From contig NZ_JAOBTH010000020.1 in assembly GCF_025215075.1 (NCBI RefSeq), forward strand, positions 1 to 64,000: a stretch of 64,000 nucleotides of DNA. Direction: 5' to 3'. A program made the position numbers and the translations under genes. The DNA comes from Tenacibaculum haliotis (GTDB lineage: Bacteria; Bacteroidota; Bacteroidia; Flavobacteriales; Flavobacteriaceae). Of this stretch, positions 36,433-47,260 are shown one piece after another. Below the pieces are notes generated by a model. The model saw only the letters and a program-made list of their open reading frames with translations. It was not told where the DNA came from and did no database searches. The stretch's first letter is position 1; every line of letters begins with the position of its first letter.

Positions 36433-36882
36433 ATGAGTTTACACAACTTAAAACCTGCAGTAGGATCGACAAAGAGCGGTAAAAGAATCGCTCGTGGAGA
36501 AGGTTCTGGACACGGAGGTACCTCTACAAGAGGTCATAATGGTCAGAAGTCTCGTTCTGGTTATTCTCGTAAAATAGGATTTGAAGGAGGACAAATGCCA
36601 CTTCAAAGACGCGTACCTAAATTTGGTTTCACAAACATTAATCGTAAAGAGTATGTTGGTGTTAATTTAGATAAGTTACAAGGATTAGTAGAAAACGGAA
36701 AAATTACAGATACAGTTACTTTAGAGGTTTTAGTAGAAAACCGTTTAGCTCGTAAAAACGATTTAGTAAAAATACTAGGTGGTGGTGAGTTAAAAGCTAA
36801 ATTAAACATAACTGTACATAAATTTACTGCAACAGCAAAAGCGGCTATTGAAGCTGCCGGTGGTGAAGTAGTTACATTATAA
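36433..36882 (+). CDS. rplO: 50S ribosomal protein L15
   Basis: A 149-residue L15, a late assembly protein. The Gly-rich N-terminal extension (SKGKRIARGEGSGHGGTSTRGHNGQKSR-like stretch) and GFEGGQMPLQRRVPKFGF are diagnostic; the C-terminal globular domain ends AAGGEVVTL. 10 bp before secY. Confidence 0.98.
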   Translation: MSLHNLKPAVGSTKSGKRIARGEGSGHGGTSTRGHNGQKSRSGYSRKIGFEGGQMPLQRRVPKFGFTNINRKEYVGVNLDKLQGLVENGKITDTVTLEVLVENRLARKNDLVKILGGGELKAKLNITVHKFTATAKAAIEAAGGEVVTL

Positions 36883-36891
36883 GAATTGTAA

Positions 36892-38214
36892 ATGATGAAT
36901 TTTATAAATACATTAAAAGACATTTGGAAGATAGAAGAGTTAAAGGAGAAATTACTTTTAACTTTAGGTTTAATTGCTGTATACCGTTTTATGGCGGCAG
37001 TTCCATTACCTGGAATTGACCCAACTCAGTTATCAGCTTTACAAGACAGTACTTCTAGTGGACTTTTAGGTTTATTAAACGCATTTACAGGAGGAGCATT
37101 TGCTAGAGCGTCAGTAATGGCACTAGGTATAATGCCTTATATTTCTGCATCTATTGTAGTTCAGTTAATGGGTATTGCGGTACCATATTTACAAAAATTA
37201 CAAAAAGATGGAGAAAGTGGACGTAAGAAAATTACGCAAATAACAAGATGGCTTACAATTGCTATTACTTTGTTTCAAGCACCAACCTATATTGGAATTA
37301 TTCAAAACCAAATGGGATTAGGACCTGAAGCATTTTTAGTAACAGGAGCAACATTTTGGGTGTCATCAATAATCCTTTTAACTGCAGGAACAATTTTTGC
37401 AATGTGGTTAGGAGAGCGTATTACAGACAAAGGAGTTGGTAATGGAATTTCATTATTAATTACTGTAGGTATTATCGCTAACTTCCCCGCTGCTTTTATT
37501 CAAGAAATTGTTTCTAAGAATTCAGCAGGAGCAGGAGGTGTTATGATGATTTTAATCGAATTAATAGTTTGGTTTGTAGTAATTTTGTTAACCGTATTAT
37601 TAGTTACAGCAGTACGTAAAGTAGCAGTACAGTATGCACGTCGTACAGCAGTTACTGATATTAAAGATGTTGATGGAGCTCGCCAGTACATTCCTTTAAA
37701 ATTGAATGCATCTGGAGTAATGCCAATTATTTTTGCACAAGCTATTATGTTTTTACCAGTAGCTTTAGGTCAAAAATTTCCAGCATTAAATAGCTTAACT
37801 GATAATTTCGGGTTATGGTATAACGTTATATTTGCTATCTTAATTATTATCTTTAGTTATTTTTATACGGCGATTACTATCCCAACAAATAAAATGGCTG
37901 AAGACTTAAAGAGAAGCAATGGTTTCGTTCCAGGATATAAACCAGGAGAAGAGACTGCAAATTATTTAGACGCTGTGTTATCTAAGATAACTTTTCCAGG
38001 ATCTTTATTTTTAGCAGCTTTATCTATTTTACCTGCAATAATTGTAAAGTTTGGAGTTACTCAAAACTGGGCAATGTTTTTTGGAGGTACCTCTTTAATC
38101 ATTATGGTAGGAGTAGCAATAGATACTATTCAGCAAATTAACTCGTATTTATTAAACAGTCGTTACGATGGTTTAATGAAAACAGGTAACAGTAACAGAA
38201 AATCATTAAAATAA
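36892..38214 (+). CDS. secY: Preprotein translocase subunit SecY
   Basis: A 440-residue inner-membrane channel protein with ten transmembrane helices. [10 protein letters not shown] and the plug region [37 protein letters not shown] are diagnostic; the cytoplasmic loop [34 protein letters not shown] and [18 protein letters not shown] complete the pattern. Two adjacent ATGs (36892, 36895) are possible starts. The stop is one base before infA. Confidence 0.99.
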   Translation: MMNFINTLKDIWKIEELKEKLLLTLGLIAVYRFMAAVPLPGIDPTQLSALQDSTSSGLLGLLNAFTGGAFARASVMALGIMPYISASIVVQLMGIAVPYLQKLQKDGESGRKKITQITRWLTIAITLFQAPTYIGIIQNQMGLGPEAFLVTGATFWVSSIILLTAGTIFAMWLGERITDKGVGNGISLLITVGIIANFPAAFIQEIVSKNSAGAGGVMMILIELIVWFVVILLTVLLVTAVRKVAVQYARRTAVTDIKDVDGARQYIPLKLNASGVMPIIFAQAIMFLPVALGQKFPALNSLTDNFGLWYNVIFAILIIIFSYFYTAITIPTNKMAEDLKRSNGFVPGYKPGEETANYLDAVLSKITFPGSLFLAALSILPAIIVKFGVTQNWAMFFGGTSLIIMVGVAIDTIQQINSYLLNSRYDGLMKTGNSNRKSLK

Positions 38215-38215
38215 T

Positions 38216-38431
38216 ATGGCTAAGCAATCAGCAATTCAACAAGACGGAACAATTACAGAAGCATTATCTAATGCAATGTTTCGTGTAGAATTAGAGAACG
38301 GCCATGTTGTTACGGCACACATTTCAGGTAAAATGCGTATGCATTATATCAAATTATTACCAGGAGATAAGGTAAAGTTAGAAATGAGTCCATATGATTT
38401 ATCAAAGGCAAGAATTACTTACAGATACTAA
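38216..38431 (+). CDS. infA: Translation initiation factor IF-1
   Basis: A 71-residue OB-fold IF-1 that blocks the A-site during initiation. [43 protein letters not shown] and [10 protein letters not shown] are diagnostic. Placed between secY and rpmJ, the usual bacterial order. Confidence 0.99.
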   Translation: MAKQSAIQQDGTITEALSNAMFRVELENGHVVTAHISGKMRMHYIKLLPGDKVKLEMSPYDLSKARITYRY

Positions 38432-38443
38432 AAACACACACTG

Positions 38444-38560
38444 ATGAAAGTAAGAGCATCATTAAAGAAAAGAAGCGCCGAGTGCAAGATTGTACGTAGA
38501 AAGGGCAGATTATATGTAATTAACAAAAAGAATCCTAGATTTAAACAAAGACAAGGGTAA
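38444..38560 (+). CDS. rpmJ: 50S ribosomal protein L36 (zinc-free form)
   Basis: A 38-residue L36 starting [19 protein letters not shown] and ending NPRFKQRQG. It has a single cysteine instead of the CxxC...CxxxxH set, so it is the zinc-independent form. Its stop overlaps the rpsM start (TAATG). Confidence 0.97.
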   Translation: MKVRASLKKRSAECKIVRRKGRLYVINKKNPRFKQRQG

Positions 38561-38925
38561 TGGCAAGAATAGCAGGTATTGATATTCCAAAGAATAAAAG
38601 AGGTGTTATCGCTTTAACTTACATCTTTGGTATAGGGAACAGCAGATCTAAAGAAATTTTAGCAACTGCAAAAGTAGACGAGAGTATCAAAGTTCAAGAT
38701 TGGACTGATGATCAAATTGCAGCGATTCGTGAGCAAGCAGGAACATTTACTATTGAAGGTGAATTACGTTCAGAAGTTCAATTAAGCATCAAACGTTTAA
38801 TGGACATCGGATGTCAAAGAGGTATTCGTCACAGATTAGGTTTACCTTTAAGAGGTCAAAGAACTAAGAATAACTCTCGTACTAGAAAAGGTAAGAGAAA
38901 AACTGTAGCTAACAAGAAAAAATAA
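38560..38925 (+). CDS. rpsM: 30S ribosomal protein S13
   Basis: A 121-residue S13 of the 30S head, contacting the P-site tRNA with its C-terminal tail. [20 protein letters not shown], the helix-two-turn-helix region [11 protein letters not shown], and [20 protein letters not shown] are characteristic. Starts on the last base of the rpmJ stop. Opens the alpha-operon genes. Confidence 0.99.
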   Translation: MARIAGIDIPKNKRGVIALTYIFGIGNSRSKEILATAKVDESIKVQDWTDDQIAAIREQAGTFTIEGELRSEVQLSIKRLMDIGCQRGIRHRLGLPLRGQRTKNNSRTRKGKRKTVANKKK

Positions 38926-39004
38926 GTTAGATAAGTAATAAAGATCTAATAGTAGTTGTAAAACTATAAGGTTAGAAAACTAAATTACTAAAACTATAAT
39001 AATC

Positions 39005-39391
39005 ATGGCAAAGTCTAAAATAACAAAAAAACGTAAAGTTGTAATAGAATCAGTAGGTGAAGCTCACGTTACTGCATCATTCAACAACATTATTATTTCT
39101 TTAACAAACAAAAAAGGTGACGTTATTTCTTGGTCATCTGCAGGTAAAATGGGTTTCAGAGGTTCTAAAAAGAACACTCCGTATGCAGCTCAATTAGCCG
39201 CAGAAGATTGTGCTAACGTAGCAAAAGAAGCAGGTTTACGTAAAGTAAAAGTGTATGTTAAAGGACCTGGTAACGGTAGAGAATCTGCAATCAGATCTAT
39301 CCACAATGCTGGAATTGAAGTAACTGAAATCATTGATGTTACACCTATTCCTCATAATGGATGTCGTCCACCTAAAAGAAGAAGAGTATAA
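39005..39391 (+). CDS. rpsK: 30S ribosomal protein S11
   Basis: A 128-residue S11 of the 30S platform. [44 protein letters not shown] and [15 protein letters not shown] are diagnostic. 79 bp after rpsM; a small terminator begins at its stop codon, so the gene closes one transcription unit. Confidence 0.99.
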   Translation: MAKSKITKKRKVVIESVGEAHVTASFNNIIISLTNKKGDVISWSSAGKMGFRGSKKNTPYAAQLAAEDCANVAKEAGLRKVKVYVKGPGNGRESAIRSIHNAGIEVTEIIDVTPIPHNGCRPPKRRRV

Positions 39392-39417
39392 GTTGAATTA
39401 ATTTTCAACTTATATTT
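39390..39417 (+). terminator. Terminator overlapping the rpsK stop
   Basis: Stem AAGTTGAA / TTCAACTT (39390-39397 with 39404-39411), then TATATTTTTATTTT. The stem is AT-rich, so strength is uncertain. Confidence 0.6.
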
Positions 39418-39427
39418 TTATTTTGTG

Positions 39428-39525
39428 TACTTTTGTGCGCGAAAAAAAAATATTTTAACTAAAGTAGGAATTAGGTTATCGAAGGAGTAAGCCTTAATTC
39501 ATAACCCCTGCTAAAACAATAAGAA
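39428..39525 (+). promoter_or_regulatory. rpsD promoter box and nested-stem leader (candidate S4 autoregulatory RNA)
   Basis: TACTTTTG (39428-39435) fits the -7 consensus. Downstream three helices nest: AGTAGG 39463-39468 with CCTGCT 39507-39512 (one G-T pair), GGTTAT 39474-39479 with ATAACC 39501-39506, and AAGG 39482-39485 with CCTT 39492-39495. Such a compact leader directly before the S4 gene matches the idea of the published flavobacterial S4 leader motif; I have not compared it with that covariance model. Confidence 0.65.
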
Positions 39526-40131
39526 ATGGCAAGATATACAGGACCAAAAACTAAAATTGCTCGTAAGTTTGGCGAGGCAATTTTCGGAGATGATAAAAAC
39601 TTCGAAAAAAGAAATTACCCTCCAGGACAGCATGGAAATGCAAGAAGAAGAGGTAAAAAATCTGAATATGCAACTCAGTTAATGGAGAAGCAAAAAGCGA
39701 AATACATGTATGGTATTTTAGAGCGTCAATTCCGTAACTTATTCAAAAGCGCTCAAGCTGCTGGAGGTGTTACTGGTGAGGTTTTATTACAATTATGTGA
39801 ATCTCGTTTAGACAACGTAGTATACAGATTAGGTGTTGCAAACTCTCGTAGTGGAGCACGTCAATTAGTATCTCACCGTCACATTACTGTAAACGGAGAA
39901 ATAGTAAATATTCCTTCTTACAGTGTGCAAGCTGGTGATGTTGTTGCAGTAAGAGAAAAATCTAAATCATTAATCGCTATTGAAGATGCTTTAGCATCAA
40001 ACAGTAACGTTTACGAATGGTTAAGCTGGAACTCTGATTTAAAATCTGGAACTTTTATTAAAGCACCAGAGAGATTACAAATTCCTGAAAATATTAAGGA
40101 ACAGTTAATCGTAGAATTATATTCTAAATAA
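39526..40131 (+). CDS. rpsD: 30S ribosomal protein S4
   Basis: A 201-residue S4, primary assembly protein of the 16S 5' domain. [42 protein letters not shown] and the S4 RNA-binding domain [21 protein letters not shown] / [15 protein letters not shown] are present; no N-terminal zinc knuckle. S4 represses its own operon in E. coli and other bacteria, and a structured leader precedes it here. Confidence 0.99.
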   Translation: MARYTGPKTKIARKFGEAIFGDDKNFEKRNYPPGQHGNARRRGKKSEYATQLMEKQKAKYMYGILERQFRNLFKSAQAAGGVTGEVLLQLCESRLDNVVYRLGVANSRSGARQLVSHRHITVNGEIVNIPSYSVQAGDVVAVREKSKSLIAIEDALASNSNVYEWLSWNSDLKSGTFIKAPERLQIPENIKEQLIVELYSK

Positions 40132-40226
40132 TAAATTATTCATATTGGTATTTAGCCAAAGGGTTTGTATGTACATCTTCGAACTAATAAACCGCGCAAC
40201 TAAATAACAATTAAAAAGAAGATACA

Positions 40227-41219
40227 ATGGCAATTTTAAATTTTCAGAAGCCTGATAAAGTAATAATGATTGAATCTACTGATTTTACAGGTAGATTTGA
40301 GTTCAGACCTCTTGAACCAGGTTTTGGATTAACAGTAGGAAACGCTTTAAGAAGAGTATTATTATCTTCATTAGAAGGGTTTGCAATTACATCATTACGT
40401 GTTGACGGTGTAGATCATGAGTTCTCAACAATTCAAGGAGTTGTAGAAGATGTAACAGAAATCATCTTAAACTTAAAACAAGTTCGTTTTAAGAAACAAA
40501 TTGAAGAGACTGATAGAGAAACAGTATCTATATCAGTATCAGGTCAAGAACAATTGACTGCAGGAGATTTACAGAAATTTACCTCAGGTTTTCAAGTATT
40601 AAATCCAGATTTAGTATTATGTAACTTAGATAAATCTGTAAGTTTTAATGCTGAAATTACTATCGAAAAAGGTAGAGGTTTCGTACCAGCAGAAGAAAAT
40701 AAAAGAGCAGGTGCACCTTTAGGAACAATTTTTACAGATTCTATTTACACTCCTATAAAGAATGTAAAGTATGCTGTTGAAAATTTTCGTGTAGAGCAAA
40801 AGACAGATTACGAAAAGTTAGTTTTCGATATCGATACTGACGGTTCTATCAACCCTAAGGATGCCTTAACAGAAGCAGCTAAAATTTTAATCCACCACTT
40901 TATGTTATTCTCTGATGAGCGTATCACTTTAGAGGCAGATGAAATAGCTCAAACTGAAACATACGATGAGGAATCATTACATATGCGTCAGTTATTAAAG
41001 ACGAAATTAGTTGATATGGATTTATCAGTTCGTGCTTTAAACTGTTTAAAAGCTGCAGAAGTTGATACTTTAGGAGATTTAGTATCATTCAACAAAAGCG
41101 ATTTAATGAAATTTAGAAATTTCGGTAAAAAATCATTAACTGAATTAGATGAGTTAGTGGCAAATAAGAGCCTTAATTTTGGAATGGACTTAAGCAAATA
41201 CAAATTAGATAGAGATTAA
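40227..41219 (+). CDS. rpoA: DNA-directed RNA polymerase subunit alpha
   Basis: A 330-residue alpha subunit. The N-terminal assembly domain includes [39 protein letters not shown]. After a flexible linker the C-terminal domain has [20 protein letters not shown] and [17 protein letters not shown], the helices that contact DNA and activators. 95 bp after rpsD. Full length. Confidence 0.99.
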   Translation: MAILNFQKPDKVIMIESTDFTGRFEFRPLEPGFGLTVGNALRRVLLSSLEGFAITSLRVDGVDHEFSTIQGVVEDVTEIILNLKQVRFKKQIEETDRETVSISVSGQEQLTAGDLQKFTSGFQVLNPDLVLCNLDKSVSFNAEITIEKGRGFVPAEENKRAGAPLGTIFTDSIYTPIKNVKYAVENFRVEQKTDYEKLVFDIDTDGSINPKDALTEAAKILIHHFMLFSDERITLEADEIAQTETYDEESLHMRQLLKTKLVDMDLSVRALNCLKAAEVDTLGDLVSFNKSDLMKFRNFGKKSLTELDELVANKSLNFGMDLSKYKLDRD

Positions 41220-41220
41220 C

Positions 41221-41264
41221 CTTTCATATTTTGCTCCCCAGAATGGGTTGTAGCAAGATGAAAG
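41221..41264 (+). promoter_or_regulatory. Extended stem-loop in the rplQ leader
   Basis: The rpoA-rplQ gap is almost wholly one interrupted hairpin: CTTTCAT 41221-41227 with ATGAAAG 41258-41264, TTGCT 41231-41235 with AGCAA 41252-41256, and CCC 41237-41239 with GGG 41245-41247. There is no T-tract, so it is not a terminator. A translation-control or processing element is likely. Confidence 0.6.
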
Positions 41265-41279
41265 CCAAAACCAAATGTC

Positions 41280-41753
41280 ATGAGACACGGAAAGAAATTT
41301 AATCATTTAGGAAGACAAACAGCGCATAGAAAGGCGATGTTAGCAAATATGGGTTGTTCTTTAATTGAACACAAACGTATAAACACTACAGTTGCTAAAG
41401 CGAAAGCTTTTCGTACGTTTATCGAGCCTATAATTACGAAGTCTAAAACAGATACTACTCATAATCGCCGTACAGTATTTAGCTATTTACGTAGTAAAGA
41501 TGCAGTAACGGAATTATTTAAGGAAATTTCTGTGAAAATAGCTGATAGACCAGGAGGTTATGTTCGTATTATCAAGTTAGGAAACCGTCAGGGAGATAAT
41601 GCTCCTATGGCAATGGTAGAATTAGTTGATTACAACGAATTATACAACCCGAAAGGAAATAAAGCTAAGAAAAACACTCGTCGTAGCCGTCGTGGTGGAG
41701 CTAAAACTACTGATGCAGCAGTTGAGACTCAAACTTCACAAGAAGAAGAATAA
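41280..41753 (+). CDS. rplQ: 50S ribosomal protein L17
   Basis: A 157-residue L17. [48 protein letters not shown] and [26 protein letters not shown] are diagnostic. It carries a roughly 30-residue tail beyond the E. coli length, first basic then Thr/Gln/Glu-rich (ETQTSQEEE), a feature of this phylum. Last gene of the ribosomal block. Confidence 0.98.
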   Translation: MRHGKKFNHLGRQTAHRKAMLANMGCSLIEHKRINTTVAKAKAFRTFIEPIITKSKTDTTHNRRTVFSYLRSKDAVTELFKEISVKIADRPGGYVRIIKLGNRQGDNAPMAMVELVDYNELYNPKGNKAKKNTRRSRRGGAKTTDAAVETQTSQEEE

Positions 41754-41779
41754 AAATGAAAATTTTTATATTTTATATC

Positions 41780-41815
41780 AAAGGGATAAACATTTAATGT
41801 TTATCCCTTTTTTTA
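41780..41815 (+). terminator. Terminator after rplQ
   Basis: Nearly continuous palindrome AAAGGGATAAACATT / AATGTTTATCCCTTT (41780-41794 and 41796-41810), then TTTTATAT. It closes the ribosomal cluster. Confidence 0.88.
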
Positions 41816-41817
41816 TA

Positions 41818-41825
41818 TATTTTTG
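41818..41825 (+). promoter_or_regulatory. Probable carA promoter -7 box
   Basis: TATTTTTG fits TAnnTTTG, 26 bp before the carA start. The -33 position falls in the rplQ terminator and has no clean TTG. Confidence 0.55.
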
Positions 41826-41851
41826 CAAACAAACTACACAACACACACTAA

Positions 41852-42967
41852 ATGAAATATCAACAACGTAAAAAAGCATTAGTTCTTTTAGCAGACGGAA
41901 CCATTTTCTACGGTAAGTCTATTGGAATAGAAGGAACTTCAACAGGAGAAATTTGTTTTAATACCGGTATGACTGGTTATCAAGAAGTATTTACTGATCC
42001 TTCTTATTTCGGACAATTAATGGTAACTACCAACGCGCATATTGGTAATTATGGAGTAAATAAAGAGGAAGTAGAGTCTGAAGGCATTAAAATATCAGGA
42101 TTAATTTGTCGTAATTTTAGTTTTACACACTCTCGTGCAGATTCTGACGGAAATTTATTCGACTGGTTCAAAAAACATAATTTAGTAGCAATTTCTGATG
42201 TTGATACGCGTGCATTAGTTGCTTATATTAGAGATAACGGAGCAATGAATGCTATTATTTCTACTGAAGTTGATAATATTGATGCTCTTAAAAAAGAACT
42301 AGCAGCGACTCCAAATATGGAAGGCCTAGAACTAGCATCTAAAGTATCAACTAAAGAACCTTATTTTATAGGAGATGAAAATGCGGCAATTAAAGTATCT
42401 GCCTTAGATATCGGTATTAAAAAGAATATTTTAAGAAACTTAGTAAAAAGAGGAGCCTACATAAAGGTATATCCTTACAATGCTACTTTCGAGCAAATGA
42501 GTGATTTTAATCCTGATGGTTATTTTATATCAAATGGCCCTGGTGATCCAGAACCTTTAGTTGACGCTCAAAATACCGCAAAAGAAATCATTAAAAGAAA
42601 TTTACCATTATTTGGTATCTGTTTAGGACACCAAGTTATTGCATTGGCAAACGGAATTTCTACGTATAAAATGCACAATGGTCATAGAGGAATCAACCAT
42701 CCTGTTAAGAATTTAATTACAGGAAAAGGGGAAATTACGTCTCAGAATCATGGGTTTGCTATTAATCGTGAAGAAACTGAAGCGCATGCAGATGTTGAAA
42801 TTTCACACGTTCACTTAAACGATCATACAGTAGCAGGTATTAGAATGAAATCTAAAAATGTATTTTCTGTTCAGTATCATCCAGAAGCAAGTCCTGGACC
42901 GCACGATGCAGAATATCTATTTGATGAGTTTATAGAAAACATCAAAAAAGCAAGAGTTAAAGCGTAA
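41852..42967 (+). CDS. carA: Carbamoyl phosphate synthase small (glutaminase) subunit
   Basis: A 371-residue subunit that splits glutamine and passes ammonia to CarB for arginine and pyrimidine synthesis. The N-terminal domain (ADGTIFYGKSIGIEGTSTGEICFNTGMTGYQE) precedes a class I glutaminase domain with the nucleophile in FGICLGHQVIALANG and the His-Glu pair in QYHPEASPGPHD. SNGPGDPEPL is the oxyanion-hole region. carB is not adjacent (eno follows), so the large subunit must be elsewhere. Confidence 0.97.
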   Translation: MKYQQRKKALVLLADGTIFYGKSIGIEGTSTGEICFNTGMTGYQEVFTDPSYFGQLMVTTNAHIGNYGVNKEEVESEGIKISGLICRNFSFTHSRADSDGNLFDWFKKHNLVAISDVDTRALVAYIRDNGAMNAIISTEVDNIDALKKELAATPNMEGLELASKVSTKEPYFIGDENAAIKVSALDIGIKKNILRNLVKRGAYIKVYPYNATFEQMSDFNPDGYFISNGPGDPEPLVDAQNTAKEIIKRNLPLFGICLGHQVIALANGISTYKMHNGHRGINHPVKNLITGKGEITSQNHGFAINREETEAHADVEISHVHLNDHTVAGIRMKSKNVFSVQYHPEASPGPHDAEYLFDEFIENIKKARVKA

Positions 42968-43045
42968 TCGTTTTCGTAATTAATTATTGATAAACATTAC
43001 TAAATCAACGACAATTAGTAAATTAGCAACTATATAAATTAGTAT

Positions 43046-43069
43046 TCCCGTGAGTTTAAATTCACGGGA
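43046..43069 (+). terminator. Hairpin between carA and eno
   Basis: Perfect 8-bp stem TCCCGTGA / TCACGGGA with an 8-nt loop, 78 bp past carA and 24 bp before eno, followed by TTCTATATT. It may be a weak carA terminator or part of the eno leader; the short T-tract leaves this open. Confidence 0.5.
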
Positions 43070-43086
43070 TTCTATATTAAAAATAA

Positions 43087-44382
<1,296 letters not shown>

Positions 44383-44409
44383 TTTAAAATTTACGATTTT
44401 AATCAATAT

Positions 44410-44442
44410 AAAAACCTTGCCTAGATGGCAAGGTTTTTGCTT
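44410..44442 (+). terminator. Terminator after eno
   Basis: Perfect 12-bp stem AAAAACCTTGCC / GGCAAGGTTTTT with a TAGAT loop, 28 bp past the stop; the 3' arm ends in five T. Confidence 0.9.
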
Positions 44443-44867
44443 TTATAGAAATCAAAAATCAATTATTTTACAGCTAACAATAACAGTGATTAATGCATAA
44501 GAAGAAAATACTAAAAAGTATGGAGAGGTATCTATAGATAGGTTTTTAGTTTGAATTATAGCCTAACTTAGTAGTGCGTCATTCTGAATTCACTTCAGAA
44601 TCACATCGTTATTATAAATAATATTTTATAGCAATGGTTTTAAACAAGTTTCGCTTAACGTAGAGTGAGTTATTATTAATTATCGATAATCAAAATATAA
44701 ACTACAAAAACCACACAAATAGACGTTTTTGGAGGTGTTTTTTATGTAATTAACAATAAAATATATCTATTTTCAGATATTAAAAATCTATCAAAACCTA
44801 TTTTTAAAATACTACAAAAAATGGTATCTTCGCAATTCACTTCAATCATAAAATTCAAGAGATAAAA
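44443..44867. other. Non-coding region between eno and gltA
   Basis: About 425 bp without a credible gene. It holds an interspersed-repeat-like palindrome at 44576-44607 and, near the right end, TATCTTCG (44825-44832), a one-mismatch -7 box that is the best gltA promoter candidate. Otherwise AT-rich with scattered stops in all frames. Confidence 0.6.
44576..44607. repeat. Flavobacterial interspersed palindromic element (single copy here)
   Basis: GCGTCATTCTGAATTCACTT followed by CAGAATCACATC. The core ATTCTGAA-N5-TTCAGAAT is an inverted repeat. I know very similar GTCATTCTGAA...TTCAGAATC sequences as dispersed intergenic repeats in Bacteroidota genomes; only one copy is in this window. Confidence 0.5.
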
Positions 44868-46154
44868 ATGGCAGATATAGCAAAACTACAAATTGGTGAA
44901 AAGACGTATGAGTTCCCGTTAATTAAAGGAACAGAAAATGAAACTGCAATTGATATTAAAACATTAAGAGGTGTTTCTGATGGTGTTATAACTATCGATC
45001 CAGGATATAAAAATACTGGGTCTTGTCAAAGTGCTATTACATTTTTAAATGGAGAAGAAGGAATTTTAAGATATAGAGGATATTCAATAGAAGAATTAGC
45101 AGAAAAAGCAGATTTTATTGAAGTAGCATATTTATTAATTTTTGGTGAGTTACCAACTACAGATCAATTAGATAAGTTTAAAAAAGATATTTGTGAGCAA
45201 TCGATAGTAGATGAAGATATAAGAAAAATAGTAGATGCATTTCCTAAGTCTGCTCACCCAATGGGAGTAATTTCTTCATTAACATCAGCTTTAACAGCGT
45301 TTAACCCTTCTTCAGTAAATGTAGATTCAGAAGAAGAAATGTACAATGCTATTGTTAAAATACTAGGAAAATTTCCTGTATTAGTAGCATGGACAATGCG
45401 TAAAAAACAAGGGCTTCCTTTAGATTATGGTGATTGTAATTTAGGGTATGTAGAGAACACCTATAAAATGATGTTTAAGCAGCCAAATAAAGATTATATA
45501 AAGAATGATGTTGTTGTAAACGCTTTAAATAAATTATTGATTTTACATGCAGATCACGAGCAAAACTGTTCTACATCTACTGTAAGAATAGTAGGTTCTT
45601 CTCACGCAGGATTATTTGCCTCACTTTCTGCAGGAATTTCTGCACTTTGGGGACCAATGCATGGTGGAGCAAACCAAGCAGTATTAGAAATGTTAGAAGC
45701 GATTAAAGAAGATGGTGGAGATACTAAAAAATACATGGCTAAAGCGAAAGATAAAAACGATCCTTTTCGTTTAATGGGCTTCGGACACCGTGTTTATAAA
45801 AATTTCGATCCACGAGCAAAAATAATTAAAGTAGCTGCTGATGAGGTTTTGGCTAATTTAGGTGTTAATGACCCTATCTTAGAAATTGCAAAAGGATTAG
45901 AGCAAGAAGCTTTAAATGATGAATATTTTGTAAAACGTAAATTATATCCGAATGTAGATTTTTATTCAGGAATTATTTATCGTGCTATGGGTATTCCTGT
46001 AGAAATGTTTACCGTAATGTTTGCATTAGGTCGTTTACCAGGTTGGATTGCTCAATGGAAAGAAATGCGTGTGGGTAAAGAACCAATCGGTCGTCCACGT
46101 CAAATTTATACAGGAGAAAACCTTAGAAATTTTGTAGAAATTAGTAAAAGATAA
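44868..46154 (+). CDS. gltA: Citrate synthase
   Basis: A 428-residue type II-like citrate synthase condensing oxaloacetate and acetyl-CoA. LRGVSDGVITIDPGYKNTGSC and ILRYRGYSIEELAEKADFIEVAYLL form the N-terminal part; catalytic residues lie in LHADHEQNCSTSTVR, WGPMHGGANQAVLEML and LMGFGHRVYKNFDPRA (His, His and the nearby Asp), with C-terminal FYSGIIYRAMGIP and RLPGWIAQWKEM. Monocistronic between its own promoter region and terminator. Confidence 0.98.
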   Translation: MADIAKLQIGEKTYEFPLIKGTENETAIDIKTLRGVSDGVITIDPGYKNTGSCQSAITFLNGEEGILRYRGYSIEELAEKADFIEVAYLLIFGELPTTDQLDKFKKDICEQSIVDEDIRKIVDAFPKSAHPMGVISSLTSALTAFNPSSVNVDSEEEMYNAIVKILGKFPVLVAWTMRKKQGLPLDYGDCNLGYVENTYKMMFKQPNKDYIKNDVVVNALNKLLILHADHEQNCSTSTVRIVGSSHAGLFASLSAGISALWGPMHGGANQAVLEMLEAIKEDGGDTKKYMAKAKDKNDPFRLMGFGHRVYKNFDPRAKIIKVAADEVLANLGVNDPILEIAKGLEQEALNDEYFVKRKLYPNVDFYSGIIYRAMGIPVEMFTVMFALGRLPGWIAQWKEMRVGKEPIGRPRQIYTGENLRNFVEISKR

Positions 46155-46162
46155 AATAACTT

Positions 46163-46197
46163 AAAAATGCCATTTAAATTTAAATGGCATTTTTTTA
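46163..46197 (+). terminator. Terminator after gltA
   Basis: Long palindrome AAAAATGCCATTTAAA / TTTAAATGGCATTTTT, continuing into TTTTTTT; 9 bp past the gltA stop. Confidence 0.9.
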
Positions 46198-46210
46198 TTA
46201 AATATAATTG

Positions 46211-47167
46211 ATGATGAAAGAAATTAAAATTATCAAAAACAGGTCTGATATTGGAGCAGGAACACGCGGGTCAGATATGGGAGTGGATGCTATTGAAATT
46301 GCCGCTATTAATCAAAACAACGATTTTTTTAATCGTTTTGATTATGAAGATGTAATTACAGAAAATGAATCGGTTTACAACAAAAAAAACAATTCGTTTG
46401 GTAAGCAAATAAACAGTGTTTTTAATCAATGTAAAAGATTAAGTAACCACGTAAAAGTAAATTTACAAGAAGGTAAATTTCCAATAGTTCTTTCTGGAGA
46501 TCATTCTTCAGCTTTAGGAACAATAAGTGGAGTTAAGGCAGCGAATCCAAATAAAAGAGTTGGAGTAGTTTGGATTGATGCGCATGGAGATTTACACACG
46601 CCGTATACATCTCCTTCTGGAAACATTCACGGAATGCCATTAGGAGCCGTTATTTCAGACGACAATTTAGATTGTCAGATAAACGATGTAGATAGAGATA
46701 CTACTGAAATATGGGATCGAATGAAAAACATCGGGATGCCAGGGCAAAAAGCTTTACCAGAAGATATTGTCTTTTTCGGAGTTAGAGATACTGAGGAACC
46801 AGAAGAAAAGCAAATGGAAAAATATGGTATTAAAAACTATATGGTTGCCGAAGTTCGCTATCGCGGATTAGAAGTTTGTGTAAACGAAGCTTTAGAAAAG
46901 TTATCTGATTGTGACATCATTTATGTGTCTTTTGACGTTGATGCGATGGATTGTGATATGATTTCTTACGGTACAGGAACACCAGTTCCTAAAGGTTTTG
47001 ACGATAAAGAAATTGTTAAAATTATAAACGGTTTACTAGCTAGTAAAAAAGTAGCTTGTGTTGAATTTGTAGAAGTAAATCCATTGTTAGATTTAAAAGG
47101 AAATAAAATGGCGGAAACAGCTTTTAAAGTCTTAGAAGAAGTTGCTAAAACTATTCAAGCATTATAA
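46211..47167 (+). CDS. Arginase family protein
   Basis: About 318 residues. The ureohydrolase metal motifs are complete: LSGDHSSALG, WIDAHGDLHTP, and SFDVDAMDCDMI; the C-terminal EFVEVNPLLDLKGNKMAETA is also family-typical. The overall pattern, with GTGTPVPKGF, fits an arginase (arginine to ornithine and urea) rather than agmatinase or formimidoylglutamase, but substrate is inferred. ATG at 46211 or 46214 is the likely start; a TTG just upstream is in frame. Flanked by terminators on both sides. Confidence 0.88.
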   Translation: MMKEIKIIKNRSDIGAGTRGSDMGVDAIEIAAINQNNDFFNRFDYEDVITENESVYNKKNNSFGKQINSVFNQCKRLSNHVKVNLQEGKFPIVLSGDHSSALGTISGVKAANPNKRVGVVWIDAHGDLHTPYTSPSGNIHGMPLGAVISDDNLDCQINDVDRDTTEIWDRMKNIGMPGQKALPEDIVFFGVRDTEEPEEKQMEKYGIKNYMVAEVRYRGLEVCVNEALEKLSDCDIIYVSFDVDAMDCDMISYGTGTPVPKGFDDKEIVKIINGLLASKKVACVEFVEVNPLLDLKGNKMAETAFKVLEEVAKTIQAL

Positions 47168-47190
47168 GTAATAGACTATTATAAATAGGT

Positions 47191-47227
47191 AAAAGCATCC
47201 AAATATATATTTGGATGCTTTTTTTTT
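47191..47227 (+). terminator. Terminator after the arginase-family gene
   Basis: Perfect stem AAAAGCATCCAAATA / TATTTGGATGCTTTT with a tight AT loop, followed by a run of T; 24 bp past the stop. Confidence 0.92.
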
Positions 47228-47260
47228 ATTACAAAATAGCTGTTTTTTAAAAAATAAGAA

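Noticed and set aside
46158..47230. tRNA or rRNA genes in intergenic hairpins
   Set aside because: The hairpins here and elsewhere are simple terminators; no cloverleaf with a TTC T-loop was seen anywhere in the window.
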